From NCBI RefSeq assembly GCF_013423955.1, contig NZ_JACCKX010000001.1:682001-746000 (forward strand): a stretch of DNA of 64,000 nt, read 5' to 3'. The translations under genes were made by a program, and so were the position numbers. Source of the stretch: Ottowia beijingensis (lineage in GTDB: Bacteria; Pseudomonadota; Gammaproteobacteria; Burkholderiales; Burkholderiaceae_C). Positions 1-12,064 of the stretch are shown here, piece by piece (position 1 is the first letter of the stretch; each line of letters opens with the position of its first letter). The notes under the pieces are model-generated. The model did not search any database, was not told the DNA's origin, and saw nothing but the letters and a program-made list of their open reading frames with translations.

Positions 1-1
1 C

Positions 2-208
2 AGCGGCGAATCCATCGCGGTGCAGAACTTCAATGAAAACGCGGCCGTGCTGGCGATGCTGGGCACGTATGCGGGGCTGCAGGCCGCGGGCTGGCCGCTG
101 CCGTGGCTGGTGGGGCTGCTGGGCACGGCGGTGGCCGCCGGGGTGGCGCTGGTGATGTGGCGCCTGCGCCAGCGGGCCGCGCGCGGGTTGATGTGGAGCG
201 CACCTTGA
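2..208 (+). CDS. lplT: Lysophospholipid transporter LplT, C-terminal end (partial)
   Basis: Only the last 68 codons are in the window; the gene begins upstream. The visible part reads SGESIAVQNFNENAAVLAML and continues into one hydrophobic helix (LPWLVGLLGTAVAAGVAL), ending in a basic tail. The AVQNFNEN-AMLGTY segment matches the last helices of LplT-type MFS permeases, which flip lysophospholipids across the inner membrane for reacylation. Identification rests on this short segment, so another MFS permease of the same subfamily cannot be excluded. Confidence 0.6.
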   Translation, partial: SGESIAVQNFNENAAVLAMLGTYAGLQAAGWPLPWLVGLLGTAVAAGVALVMWRLRQRAARGLMWSAP

Positions 209-239
209 AGCCGTTGAGATTTCCGCCGTCCCTGACACG

Positions 240-285
240 CTGCCGGCCCTCACCCCAACCCTCTCCCAGAGGGAGAGGGAGCTTT
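240..285. repeat. Element D (CCCTCTCCC palindrome), copy 1
   Basis: A GC-rich interspersed palindrome built from CCCTCACCCCAACCCTCTCCC and its GGGAGAGGG complement. It is related to copies at 22230-22335 and 38444-38552. It lies in the 280-bp gap between lplT and the glycosyltransferase. The same gap holds two exact 13-bp direct copies of CGTCATTTGTCAT (419-431 and 455-467). No gene is visible in the gap. Confidence 0.6.
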
Positions 286-489
286 CTTTGGCGCAGCACG
301 CGCTGTCGAGCCTCGAGAAGCCGCCCTCCAGGAAAACGCCGACAGGTTGAAGCCGCCTGGCTTATCTGCACCCGACAAACGACGCATGACTTGGCTTCGC
401 CTCCATGACGAAGCGCGTCGTCATTTGTCATGCCGGCACCCGCCGGCAGTCATTCGTCATTTGTCATCGCAAGCCTTGAAGGAGCCAAC

Positions 490-1540
490 ATGAAGATCAT
501 GATCGTCACCGACGCGTGGGAGCCGCAGGTCAATGGCGTGGTGCGCACGCTGAAGATGACCACGCGCCACCTGCAGGAGATGGGGCACAGCACGCACATC
601 CTGTCGCCGCTGGATTTCAGGTCGTTCCCCTGCCCCACCTACCCCGAGATTTCCCTCGCGGTGGTCACGCGGCGCGCGGTGGCGCGGCACATCGACGCCG
701 TGGCGCCCGACTGCCTGCACATCGCCACCGAGGGGCCACTGGGCTGGGCCGCGCGGGCGGTGGCGGTCAAGCGTGGCTGGCCGTTCACCACGGCGTACCA
801 CAGCCGCTTTCCCGAGTACGTGCATGCGCGCGTGCGGGTGCCGGTGGGCTGGAGCTACGCGCTGCTGCGCAAGTTCCACAACGCCGGCCGCGCCACGCTG
901 GCGCCCACGCCGGCCATCGTCGATGACCTGCGGGCGCGCGGCTTCACCCAGGCGCGGCTGTGGTCGCGCGGGGTCAATCTGGAAGCCTTCAGCCCCGAGG
1001 GGCCGAGGCTGCCGCGCGACAGCTCTCCGGTGTTCCTCTACGTCGGCCGGCTGGCGGTGGAGAAGCAGGTGCACAAGTTTCTCGAACTCGATCTGCCGGG
1101 CGAGAAGTGGGTGGCCGGCACGGGGCCGGAAGAAGCCAGGCTGAAGGCGCAGTACCCCCACGCGCGCTGGTTCGGCGTGCTGAGCGGCGACGATCTGGCC
1201 ACCGTGTACCGCAGCGCCGACGTGATGGTGTTCCCCAGCGTGACCGACACCTTCGGCCTGGTGATGGTGGAGTCGATGGCCTGCGGCACGCCGGTGGCCG
1301 CCTACCCGGTGCCGGGGCCGATCGACGTGGTGGGCCACGATTCGGCCGGTGGCGTGATCGACGACGACCTGCGCGCCGCCTGCCTGGCCGCGCTGGCCGC
1401 CGCGCGACGGCGTGCGGCGGCACGCCGAACAGTTCAACTGGCCCACGGCCACGCGGCAGTTCGAGCAGGCGCTGGTGCGCATCGCACGGACCAGCGACGT
1501 GGACAAGCAGGCGCCGCGCGAGTCGCTGCAAAGCCCGTGA
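490..1540 (+). CDS. Glycosyltransferase family 4 (GT-B fold), frame broken near its end
   Basis: Start ATG 490 follows an AAGGAG at 479-484. The protein (about 350 aa after correction) opens with MKIMIVTDAWEPQVNGVV, a GT-B N-terminal half, and has the acceptor/donor cleft segment VGRL near residue 185 and the nucleotide-sugar segment TFGLVMVESMACGTPV near 250-268. Such proteins transfer a sugar from a nucleotide-sugar to a lipid or glycan acceptor at the inner membrane; the acceptor is unknown. At 1396-1408 the frame moves. Restoring one CG to the CGCGCG run gives a continuous product ending QFNWPTATRQFEQALVRIAR...LQSP at 1540, as expected for this family. Element A follows, and ppa converges on it. 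Confidence 0.8.
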
Positions 1541-1625
1541 GGGGCGGCGGCCCGGTGCGTGCCGTGCGGGTCCACGCCCCTTGCTTTGCAGGCCGCGAGC
1601 GAACGCGCCGGATACTACAAAAATA

Positions 1626-1658
1626 GCTGCCAGCGCTTGTCAGGCAAGCGCTGGCAGC
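1626..1658. terminator. Element A hairpin between the glycosyltransferase and ppa
   Basis: Perfect 14-bp inverted repeat: 1626-1639 (gctgccagcgcttg) and 1645-1658 (caagcgctggcagc) with loop 1640-1644. A T-rich CATTTTC follows on the plus strand and AAAATA precedes it, so it could terminate both convergent genes (stops at 1540 and 1700). It is the archetype of element A, which recurs through the window. Confidence 0.65.
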
Positions 1659-1699
1659 CATTTTCACATCAAAGCCCTGCGCTGCAGGGCGGGCGCCCA

Positions 1700-2242
1700 T
1701 CAGCCTTCGGGATTGGCCTTCTTGTAGGCGGCGATGCCGTCGGTGATTTCCTTGCGGGCGGCGTCGGGGCCTTCCCAGCCCAGCACCTTGACCCACTTGC
1801 CCGGCTCCAGGTCCTTATAGTGCTCGAAGAAGTGCGCGATGGAGGCGGTGCGCGCGGGGTTCAGGTCTTCCGGCTTCTGCCAGCTGCTGTAGAGCGACAG
1901 CACCTTCCTGATCGGCACGGCCAGCACCTTGCCGTCTTCGCCCGCTTCGTCCTGCATCTTCAGGATGCCGATGGGGCGGCAGGTGACCACCACGCCGGGG
2001 ATCAGCGGCACGGGCGTGACCACCAGCACGTCCACCGGGTCGCCGTCGCCCGACAGCGTCTGCGGCACGTAGCCGTAGTTGGTGGGGTAGTGCATCGCCG
2101 TGCTCATGAAGCGGTCGACGAAGATGGCGCCGGTGTCCTTGTCGACCTCGTACTTGATGGGGTCGGCGTTCATCGGGATCTCGATGACGACGTTGAACTC
2201 GTCGGGCGCCTTGGCGCCAGGGGAAACGTGGTCGAGGGACAT
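1700..2242 (-). CDS. ppa: Inorganic pyrophosphatase (family I, soluble)
   Basis: 180-aa intact frame, the usual length of bacterial family I pyrophosphatases. It hydrolyses pyrophosphate to phosphate in the cytosol and so drives biosynthetic reactions. The metal-binding signature DGDPVDVLV lies at residues 66-74, preceded by the active-site segment [10 protein letters not shown] (51-60); [10 protein letters not shown] and the C-terminal [15 protein letters not shown] are also typical. It is divergent from hppA, so a soluble and a membrane-bound, energy-conserving pyrophosphatase share one 250-bp intergenic region. Confidence 0.97.
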   Translation of the reverse strand: MSLDHVSPGAKAPDEFNVVIEIPMNADPIKYEVDKDTGAIFVDRFMSTAMHYPTNYGYVPQTLSGDGDPVDVLVVTPVPLIPGVVVTCRPIGILKMQDEAGEDGKVLAVPIRKVLSLYSSWQKPEDLNPARTASIAHFFEHYKDLEPGKWVKVLGWEGPDAARKEITDGIAAYKKANPEG

Positions 2243-2492
2243 TGTTGGTTCTCGTGGGTTGATGTGGATTAAGACAGCGGGTAAGACTGGCTGGGATTAA
2301 CCCTGATTTTACTTTCGCCCCCTTGCACCCGCGGATTCGTCACGTTTTCCGGCTAAATTCGCGCTGTTGGCCAATCGACTGTCCCTTTCTGATCAGAGGG
2401 AACGAGGAAGCAACGCAGTGGAGGGCCGGGCTGCGTTGCACCGCTGGCAGACGGCCCCTCCGAAGCGCAACCGCTTTTGTGAGGAGATATCA
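2243..2492. other. Divergent ppa/hppA intergenic region
   Basis: 250 bp carrying the promoters of both pyrophosphatase genes. No convincing -35/-10 pair could be picked. An 10-bp palindrome TCTGATCAGA sits inside a larger imperfect stem near 2385-2405. No ORF here looks real. Confidence 0.4.
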
Positions 2493-5140
<2,648 letters not shown>

Positions 5141-5164
5141 GCCGCGCCGCACGCCCCTGCTGCC

Positions 5165-5190
5165 AGGCCCGCCGCATCGGCGGGCCTTTT
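5165..5190 (+). terminator. Intrinsic terminator after hppA
   Basis: Perfect 10-bp stem aggcccgccg (5165-5174) / cggcgggcct (5178-5187), loop CAT, followed by TTT, 25 bp after the hppA stop. It fits the corrected hppA end at 5140 rather than the truncated frame. Confidence 0.85.
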
Positions 5191-5562
5191 GTATCTGCTC
5201 CAGGTGACCCAGCCACATACTCCCAATCTACATGGCCGCCAGCGCCCTATGGACAAGCGCTACAACAAGATACTCCCCAAAAACCTGATGCAGGTGCTGA
5301 TTGTGATGCCGCCGCGGGTACCGCCGCCCCGCCACCCGCGCACCGCTGCGTGCGCCCGGCAGACGTGCCGCGCTGGAATACCGCTTCACCCCGGGCGTTG
5401 TCAACCAAGAGTGATCGCCCCGCACCGATCCCCTCAGGGTCGGCCGATACCCGGCGTTTCAATGCGCACATTAGTATTAGGATTTGACCTACAAGCCCGC
5501 GTCGACAGCGCCGCCATAGTCCACACGAGCAGCGCAGCCTTGCCTGACACGACACCCGCTTC
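5191..5562. other. Gene-free stretch before the kinase gene
   Basis: About 370 bp with lower GC than its surroundings in parts (for example TTAGTATTAGGATTTGACC near 5470). No reading frame here has a recognisable product. It probably carries the promoter of the kinase/lipoprotein pair. Confidence 0.4.
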
Positions 5563-7212
5563 ATGACCTTGCCCCCTCCGCCCCTTCTGCCCCCGCCGCC
5601 GACGAGCAGTTGGTGACAACCGCCAACAGCCTGCCCGCCGGCACGCGCCTGGCCGAGTTCGAGCTGCGCGGCGTGCTGGGCGAAGGCGGTTTTGCCACGG
5701 TCTACCGTGCGCACGACCACTCGCTGCGGCGCACTGTCGCCATCAAGGAATACATGCCCGGTGCACTCGCCACGCGCGCGCCCGACGGCAGCGTGATCGC
5801 GCGCGAGCCGCAGATGCAGGCCACCCTGGCGCGCGGGCTGGACAGCTTTTTGAACGAGGCGCGCCTGCTGGCGCAGTTCGACCACCCGGCGCTGATCCGC
5901 GTCTACCGCTTCTGGGAGCAGAACGGTACCGCCTACATGGCCATGCAGCTGTGCCAGGGCCGCACCCTGCGCGCGCTGCGCCAGGCCGAGCCCCGGCTGG
6001 TGGCCAGCGAGCCCTGGCTCAAGCACATGCTGTCGCCCATCCTCGACGCGCTGGAGCTGCTGCACGCCAACGACTGCTACCACCGCGACATCTCGCCCGA
6101 CAACATCATGGTGCTGGACTCCGGCGTGCCGATGCTGCTGGACTTCGGCGCCGCGCGGCAGGCCATGGGCGACGCCACGCAGGCGCTGACGGTGATCGTC
6201 AAGCCCGGCTTCGCCCCCATCGAGCAGTACGACAGCGTGCTGGAGCAAGGCCCCTGGACCGACGTCTACAGCCTGGGCGCGGTGCTGCACTTCCTGGTCA
6301 CCGGCCAGCCCGTCACCGCCTCGGTGTCGCGGCTGCTGAAGGATCCGCTGCCCCGGCTGGCCGACACCCCGGGCTGGCGCTGTCGCCCGCCTTCGCGCGC
6401 GCCATCGACCGCGCGCTGACGGTGCACCCCGAAGACCGCATCCGCAGCATCGCCGAATTCCGCGAGGCGCTGGAGCTGCCCACCTTCTGGGCCGAGATGC
6501 AGCGCCAGAGCGTCGAGCTGGGCGCCCTGCGCAGCCACTCGGGCACCACCGGCTTCGGCGCGCTGGCCGAGCTGGGCGACGACGACGCTGCGCCCAGCGA
6601 CCTCGGCCCCGCCACGCTGCCGCCGCCCGAAGAGCGGGCCATGCCCGCTGCGGCGCCGCGCCGCCCGCGCCCCGACGCCGCCGAACGGGCGCGCACCCCG
6701 GCCGAGCGGCCGCGGCCACCCGCCCCGGCAACCCGGTCCGGCACGCCGCCAGCGCCGCATGCCGCTGGCGCCGCCGCGCGCGCCCGGCCGCGCGATGCGC
6801 GCACGCTGGCCGGCGGCGTTCTGGCCGTGGCCAGCGTGCTGGTGCTGCTGGGCCTGGCCGCCTGGCGCCCGGGCAGCGATGCGCCGGTGCCGCCCCCGCC
6901 TCGCCCGCCACGGCGGCGCCCAGCATTGCGACGGCGACCACGCCGCCGGCCGCTGCCCCGGCCGCCGCAACGCCTGCGCCCGCGCCGGCCGCTGCCGACA
7001 CCGTCGGCGCGCACCTGCGCCTCGACATCGCGCCCTGGGGCGTGGTGTACGTCGACGGGCAGATGCAGGGCCTGACGCCGCCGCTCAAGCAGTTCTGGCT
7101 GCAACCGGGCCAGCACACCATCGAAGTGCGCAACACCGGCCTGCCGAGCCATACCGAAACCATTACCATCGAAGCGGGGAAAGACGTGCAGCTTCGCCAT
7201 CAGTTCGAGTGA
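5563..7212 (+). CDS. Membrane Ser/Thr protein kinase with PEGA domain (three frame breaks)
   Basis: Pieced from three frames. The kinase domain shows the glycine loop GEGGFATVY, VAIKEY (catalytic Lys), HRDISPDNIM (catalytic loop) and LLDFGAARQ (DFG). A Pro-rich linker, one membrane helix (LAGGVLAVASVLVLLGLAAW, ~410-430 region) and a PEGA domain (VVYVDGQMQG, ending LRHQFE) follow, so the PEGA part is extracytoplasmic. Breaks lie at CCCCGGG 6367-6373 and CCCCC 6893-6897. Restoring one C in 5572-5576 also joins ATG 5563 to the frame (MTLPPSAPSAPAADEQL...). Corrected length ~550 aa. It is followed 35 bp later by a TssQ-like lipoprotein gene, which suggests a link to type VI secretion control; no other T6SS gene is in the window. 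Confidence 0.85.
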
Positions 7213-7247
7213 AGCCACGGCCTGGCCCGCAGCAGGGAGACGGTCAC

Positions 7248-7771
7248 ATGCTTCGGAGATCTGTGCTGTGCTGGGGTACGCTCGGCCCCTTGACGCTGCT
7301 CGGCGGTTGCGCCACGGTGCGCGACAAGCTGGGCATCGGCCAGGCCCCGCAGCCCGCACCGGCCCGCCGCCCGGCCGAGGCGCCCCGCGCCCGCCCTGCC
7401 CCACCGGCGGCGCCCGCCCCGCACCTGCGCCTGAAGCCGCCACCCCACCGGCCGACGAGCCGGCACCACCCACCGGCGAAGCCGTGTACGCCGAGGGCCT
7501 GCGCCTGTACCGCGCCGGCCGGTACGACGAAGCCATCGCGCGCTTCGCGGCCGTGCAGGCGCCCACCGCGCTGCGCGTGCAGGCGCTCAAGCACACCGCC
7601 TTCAGTTACTGCGTCACCAACCGGCTGCCGTCGTGCCAGCGGGCGTTTCAGGATGCGCTGGCGCTGGCGCCGGGCTTTCGGCTGAGCAAGGCCGAGCGCG
7701 GCCACCCGGTGTGGGGCCCGGTGTTCGACAAGGCCCTGCTGCAAAGCCAGCCGGCGCGCCGGCGGCGCTGA
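7248..7771 (+). CDS. TPR-type lipoprotein resembling TssQ (T6SS-associated), one frame break
   Basis: Start ATG 7248. A signal peptide ends in lipobox LLGGC, then comes a Pro/Ala linker. The frame breaks near 7417-7420 (CCCC), and the second frame gives the conserved part: AVYAEGLRLYRAGRYDEAI, VQALKHTAFSYCV and SCQRAFQDALALAPGF, ending GHPVWGPVFDKALLQSQPARRRR. The KH-AF-YC / GHP-WGPVF pattern recalls the TssQ family of T6SS-associated lipoproteins in Comamonadaceae; this assignment is from memory of the family, not a search. Corrected length 174 aa. It ends 13 bp before the convergent MFS gene. Confidence 0.6.
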
Positions 7772-7783
7772 CGGCGCGCGTGG

Positions 7784-8959
7784 TCAGCCCCGCCGCCACA
7801 GCAGGGCCGCCATGGCCACGGCGCTGAACATGGCGCCGGCGCCAAACGTCCACGCCGGCCCCCAGTACTGCCACAGCAGGCCGGCCACCACGCTGGCGGC
7901 CAGCATGGCCAGGCCGCTCATCAGGTTGAAGAAGCCGTAGGCGGTGCCGCGCAGATCGGCCGGCGCGGTGTCGGCCACCATGGCGGCCAGCAGGCCCTGC
8001 GTCATGCCCATGTGCACGCCCCACAGCGCCACGCCCAGCAGCAGGCCCGTCCAGTGCGTGCTGGCGGCCAGCACCACGTCGGCCAGCACCAGCACGGCCA
8101 GGCCAGCCAGCAGCAGGCGCCGGTGCGACACGCGGTCCGACAGCTTGCCGAACGGGTAGGCGGTGACCGAAAACACGGCGTTCATCGCCACCATCACCAG
8201 CGGCACCAGCGCCAGGGCGATGCCGACCTGCTCGGCGCGCAGCACCAGGAAGGCCTCTGAAAACCGCGCCAGCGTGAACACCGCGCCCACGCCCACCACC
8301 CACCAGTAGGCGCGCGGCAGGCGCTTCAGGTTGGTGCGGCTGATGGGGTTCACGCGCGGCGCGCCCGCGGGCCGCTCGGGCTCCTGCACGCCCAGCACCA
8401 GCAGCAGCACGCACAGCACGGCCGGGATGATCGCGACGGCGAACACGGCGCGGAAATCGTTGGCCCACACCAGCATCAGCCCCACGGCCAGCAGCGGCCC
8501 CAGGAAGGCGCCCACGGTGTCCAGCGACTGGCGCAGCCCGAAGGCGGCGCCGCGCTGCTCGGGCGGCGCGATGTCGGCCACCAGCGCGTCGCGCGGCGCG
8601 CCGCGGATGCCCTTGCCCACACGGTCGAGCAGGCGCGCCGTGAAGATCATGCCCGGCCCCGTGGCCAGCGCGAACAGCGGCTTGGTGGCGGCGCCCAGGC
8701 CGTAGCCCAGCACCGCCAGCGGCTTGCGCTTGCCGAACCAGTCGCTGATGACGCCCGAGAACACCTTCAGGATCAGCGCCGTGGCCTCGGCCAGCCCCTC
8801 CAGCAGGCCGACCAGCGCCACGCTCATGCCCAGCGTGCCGACCATGAACAGCGGCAGCAGCGCGTGGATCATCTCGCTGGAGATGTCCATCAGCAGGCTG
8901 ACGAAGCCCAGCACCCAGATACCGGAGGGCAGGGATGGGCGAGGTGCGGCGGGGTTCAT
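7784..8959 (-). CDS. MFS transporter
   Basis: 391-aa intact frame with about 12 hydrophobic helices. The A-like loop motifs DWFGKRKPLAVLGYGLGA (after TM2) and GKGIRGAPRDALVADIAP (TM4-TM5) are typical of a small-molecule MFS exporter subfamily, and PFGKLSDRVSHRRLLLAG repeats the loop motif in the second half. The substrate is unknown. It is transcribed alone, divergent from the DUF962 gene and tail-to-tail with the lipoprotein gene. Confidence 0.85.
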   Translation of the reverse strand: MNPAAPRPSLPSGIWVLGFVSLLMDISSEMIHALLPLFMVGTLGMSVALVGLLEGLAEATALILKVFSGVISDWFGKRKPLAVLGYGLGAATKPLFALATGPGMIFTARLLDRVGKGIRGAPRDALVADIAPPEQRGAAFGLRQSLDTVGAFLGPLLAVGLMLVWANDFRAVFAVAIIPAVLCVLLLVLGVQEPERPAGAPRVNPISRTNLKRLPRAYWWVVGVGAVFTLARFSEAFLVLRAEQVGIALALVPLVMVAMNAVFSVTAYPFGKLSDRVSHRRLLLAGLAVLVLADVVLAASTHWTGLLLGVALWGVHMGMTQGLLAAMVADTAPADLRGTAYGFFNLMSGLAMLAASVVAGLLWQYWGPAWTFGAGAMFSAVAMAALLWRRG

Positions 8960-9074
8960 GGCGGTTGGCGCGGGTCGTGATCCGGGGCGATTGTGCGCCA
9001 GCGGGCTGCGGGTTCGCCCGCTTCCGCGCGCCCGGGGCGCGGCCTACCATGCAGGCCAGCCTGGAGACCACCGC

Positions 9075-9611
9075 ATGAAGACCCTGACCGAGCAGCTCGC
9101 CCAGTACGCCGACTACCACCGCGACCCGCGCAACATCCTCACGCACTTCATCGGCATCCCGATGATCGTGCTGGCCGTGCAGGTGCTGCTGTCGCGCCCG
9201 GCCTGGCCGCTGGGCGCCTTCGTGCTCACGCCGGCGCTGCTGGTCACGCTGCTGGCCTGCCTGTACTACGTCGCGCTCGACCGCCCGCTGGGCGTGCTGA
9301 TGGCCGCACTGCTGGCCGCCGGCCTGGCGCTGGCGGGGCAGATCGCCGCGCTGCCCACCGGCGCCTGGCTGTGGTGGGGCATCGGCCTGTTCGTGGTCGG
9401 CTGGGCGATCCAGTTTGTCGGCCACGTCTACGAAGGGCGCAAACCGGCCTTCGTGGACGACCTGGTCGGCCTCGTCATCGGCCCGCTGTTCGTGGTGGCC
9501 GAGGCGGTGTTCGCGCTGGGGCTGCGGCGCGATCTGCACGCCGCCATCGAGCAGCGCGCCGGCCCGGTGCGCCAGCGCGCACCCGCGGGCCGTGGCGCGG
9601 CGCGCTCCTGA
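9075..9611 (+). CDS. DUF962 / Mpo1-like membrane protein
   Basis: 178 aa, ATG 9075 after CTGGAGACC. The N-terminus has YADYHRDPRNILTHFIGIP, the His-rich signature of the DUF962/Mpo1 family. A second pair of histidines occurs in FVGHVYEGRKPAF. Four hydrophobic segments are visible between. The yeast family member Mpo1 is an iron-dependent dioxygenase that shortens 2-hydroxy fatty acids, and the conserved His pattern would fit the same chemistry here; that is inference. It stands alone, with element A directly after the stop. Confidence 0.75.
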   Translation: MKTLTEQLAQYADYHRDPRNILTHFIGIPMIVLAVQVLLSRPAWPLGAFVLTPALLVTLLACLYYVALDRPLGVLMAALLAAGLALAGQIAALPTGAWLWWGIGLFVVGWAIQFVGHVYEGRKPAFVDDLVGLVIGPLFVVAEAVFALGLRRDLHAAIEQRAGPVRQRAPAGRGAARS

Positions 9612-9614
9612 ACT

Positions 9615-9674
9615 ATTATTTCAATAGCTTCCGGCGCTTGATGGACGGGCGCTGCAGGCCAATTTGGCTTGAAA
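9615..9674. repeat. Element A, between DUF962 gene and aldehyde dehydrogenase
   Basis: Reads AATAGCTTCCGGCGCTTG (9623-9640) then GGGCGCTGCAGGCCAATTTGG, an imperfect version of the element A palindrome. It starts a few bases after the DUF962 stop, with the following gene on the same strand. Confidence 0.6.
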
Positions 9675-9711
9675 CACCGGGTCGTGCGCCGATTTGCCGC
9701 AAAATGCCCGG

Positions 9712-11145
9712 ATGCAGCTCAACTTCATCGCCGACCAATCCGTCGCCTCGCATTCCGGCCGCACGCTGCCGGTGATCGACCCGTCCGACGGCCAGCCTTT
9801 CGACGACATCCAGCGCAGCGACGAGCGCGACATCGACGACGCCGTGCGCGCCGCGCGCCAATGCTTCGAAGGGCCGTGGAGTGCGCTGAGCGCCGCCGAG
9901 CGCGGGCGCCTGCTGATGGCCCTGTCGAACAAGGTGGCCGAGCACGCCGACGAGCTGGCCGCGCTGGAGCAGCGCGACTGCGGCAAACCCACCAAGCAGG
10001 CCAAGGCCGACGCCGCCGCGCTGGTGCGCTACTTCGAGTTCTACGCCGGCGCCTGCGACAAGCTGCATGGCGAGACCCTGCCCTACCAGAGCGGCTACAG
10101 CGTGTTCACCTGGCGCGAGCCGCACGGCGTGACGGGCCACGTGATCCCGTGGAACTACCCCATGCAGATCTTCGGCCGCAGCGTGGGCGGCGCGCTGGCG
10201 GCGGGCAACTGCTGCGTGGTCAAGCCGGCCGAGGACGCGTGCCTGTCGCTGATCCGCGTGGCGCAACTGGCGGCCGAAGTGGGCTTTCCGCCCGGCGCCA
10301 TCAACATCGTCACCGGCTACGGCCACGAGGTGGGCGACGCGCTGGCGCGCCATGCCGGCATCAACCACATCAGCTTCACCGGCAGCCCCAGGGTGGGCAC
10401 GCTCATCCAGCAGGTGGCCGCCGAGCGGCACTGCCCGGTGACGCTGGAGCTGGGCGGCAAGAGCCCGCAGATCATCTTTGCCGACGCCGACCTCGACGCC
10501 GCGCTGCCAGTGGTCATCAACGCCATCGTGCAGAACGCGGGACAGACGTGCAGCGCCGGCTCGCGCGTGCTGATCGAGCAGCGCATCTACGACGACGTGC
10601 TGGCGCGCCTGGGCGAGGCTTTCGAGGCGCTGCGTGTCGGCCCGGCGGCGCTGGACCTCGACGTGGGCCCGCTGATCCGCCAGACGCAGCAGCAGCGCGT
10701 GTGGGATTTCCTCAGTGACGCGCAGAGCGCCGGTATCCCCATCGTGGCGCAGGGCACGGTGGTCGACGAGGCGCCCGAAACCGGCTTCTACCAGGCGCCG
10801 GTGCTGCTGGCCGACGTGCCGGTGGCGCACCGCGTGGCGCAGGAAGAGGTGTTCGGCCCGGTGCTGTCGGCCATGCCGTTCACCGACGAAGACCACGCGG
10901 TCGAACTGGCCAACGCCACTTCCTTCGGCCTGGTGGCCGGCGTGTGGACGCGCGACGGCGCGCGCCAGTTCCGCATGGCACGGCGGATGAAGGCCGGCCA
11001 GGTGTTCATCAACAACTACGGCGCCGGCGGCGGCGTGGAGCTGCCCTTCGGCGGCTACAAATCGAGCGGCTACGGGCGCGAAAAGGGCTTCGAGGCGCTG
11101 TACGGCTTCACCGTGCTGAAGACCGTGGCGGTGCGCCACGGCTGA
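9712..11145 (+). CDS. Aldehyde dehydrogenase (NAD(P)+-dependent)
   Basis: 477 aa, intact. Contains the Asn of the oxyanion hole in VIPWNYPMQIFGRSVGGAL, catalytic Glu in VTLELGGKSPQ, catalytic Cys in NAGQTCSAGSR, and the C-terminal segment FGGYKSSGYGREKG. It oxidises an aldehyde to the acid with NAD(P)+; the substrate is not readable, but the sequence is close to the betaine-aldehyde/gamma-aminobutyraldehyde group. ATG 9712 is preferred over an in-frame TTG at 9694, which lies closer to element A. A strong hairpin follows at 11170-11212. Confidence 0.9.
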   Translation: MQLNFIADQSVASHSGRTLPVIDPSDGQPFDDIQRSDERDIDDAVRAARQCFEGPWSALSAAERGRLLMALSNKVAEHADELAALEQRDCGKPTKQAKADAAALVRYFEFYAGACDKLHGETLPYQSGYSVFTWREPHGVTGHVIPWNYPMQIFGRSVGGALAAGNCCVVKPAEDACLSLIRVAQLAAEVGFPPGAINIVTGYGHEVGDALARHAGINHISFTGSPRVGTLIQQVAAERHCPVTLELGGKSPQIIFADADLDAALPVVINAIVQNAGQTCSAGSRVLIEQRIYDDVLARLGEAFEALRVGPAALDLDVGPLIRQTQQQRVWDFLSDAQSAGIPIVAQGTVVDEAPETGFYQAPVLLADVPVAHRVAQEEVFGPVLSAMPFTDEDHAVELANATSFGLVAGVWTRDGARQFRMARRMKAGQVFINNYGAGGGVELPFGGYKSSGYGREKGFEALYGFTVLKTVAVRHG

Positions 11146-11169
11146 CTGGCGCGCACGGCAATTTCAAGC

Positions 11170-11212
11170 AAAGAGCTGCCGGCGCTTGTGTAGCAAGCGC
11201 CGGCAGCTCTTT
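11170..11212. terminator. Element A hairpin, bidirectional terminator
   Basis: The longest perfect copy: a 19-bp stem, 11170-11188 (aaagagctgccggcgcttg) with 11194-11212, and a 5-base loop. The outer AAA/TTT arms give a T-tract on both strands. It sits between the convergent aldehyde dehydrogenase (stop 11145) and DUF937 gene (stop 11232). Confidence 0.8.
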
Positions 11213-11231
11213 TGGAAGCAAATTCAGCCGA

Positions 11232-11917
11232 TCAGCGGCGACCGCCCAGCAGCGAGCCGCCGATCTTCAGCAGATCGCCCAGGTCGACCTTGCCGTCGCC
11301 GTCCTGGTCCAGCACGGCATTCATCAGGCCGCCGCCCAGGCCGCCCTGGCTTTGCACGCGGCTGTGCTCCTGGCCCAGCATGCTGCCCAGGCCGCCGGCG
11401 TCCATGTTCTTCGCCATCACCTGCTTAGCCAGGAAGGCCATCACGATGGGCGCCAGGATTTTCAGCAACTGGCCCGACTGGCCGCTATTCAGGCCCGTCG
11501 CCTGGCCCAGGCCCGATTCGGCCCGCGGCTGCGCGCCGCCGAAGATGTGGCCCAGGATGCCGCCGGCATCCAGCTGCCGGCTGGCCGGGGCGCCGCCGCC
11601 GAGCACGCTGCCCAGCAGGCCGCCCAGGCCACCCAGCGCACCGGCGCTGCCGCCACCACCGCCGCCCAGCAGGCCGCCGAGCATGCCGCCCAGGTCCATG
11701 GCGCCGCTGCCGGCGTGGTCGCGCTGCAGCGCGTTGAAGAGGTCGCCCGCGCCACCCGGTTGCTGGGCATTGCGGCCCAGCGCGCCCACGATCATGGGCA
11801 GCGCGGCGGCAATGGCGTCCTGCGCGGTGCGGGGTCGGTGCCCAGTTGCTGCGCAATCTGGCCCGCGGGCGCGCCTTGCAGTTGGCCGAGCAGATCGTCG
11901 ATGAGGGAGCCGTTCAT
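11232..11917 (-). CDS. DUF937 (YidB-like) Gly-rich protein with EF-hand-like C-terminus, one frame break
   Basis: Start MNGSLIDDLLGQLQGAPAGQ at 11917 with AAGGA upstream. The frame breaks in GGGG 11831-11834; adding one base gives LGTDPRTAQDAIAAALPMIVGALGRN, the canonical DUF937 N-terminus. The middle is a long Gly/Leu low-complexity region, followed by ILAPIVMAFLAKQVM. The C-terminus carries DQDGDGKVDLGDLL, a DxDxDG calcium-binding-like loop. Corrected length ~228 aa. The function of DUF937 proteins is not established. The gene is divergent from the following SDR. Confidence 0.75.
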
Positions 11918-12064
11918 GAGAAGTCCTTGCTGGTGTGTGAAGGGATGGATCAAACAACGTACATGGTATCCCCAGGGCCGACATCCCCGCGAATCGGTGG
12001 GCGCGCGGCGCGACTAAACTGCCCGACCAGCGACCATTTCACGACCATGAGGAGCAAGAGCAAC

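Noticed and set aside
2385..2405. TCTGATCAGA palindrome as a regulator site of hppA
   Set aside because: Short and only partly extended by flanking pairs; could be chance.
5189..5566. Open frame in the gap before the kinase gene
   Set aside because: Product has no family features, no good ribosome site, and overlaps the hppA terminator.
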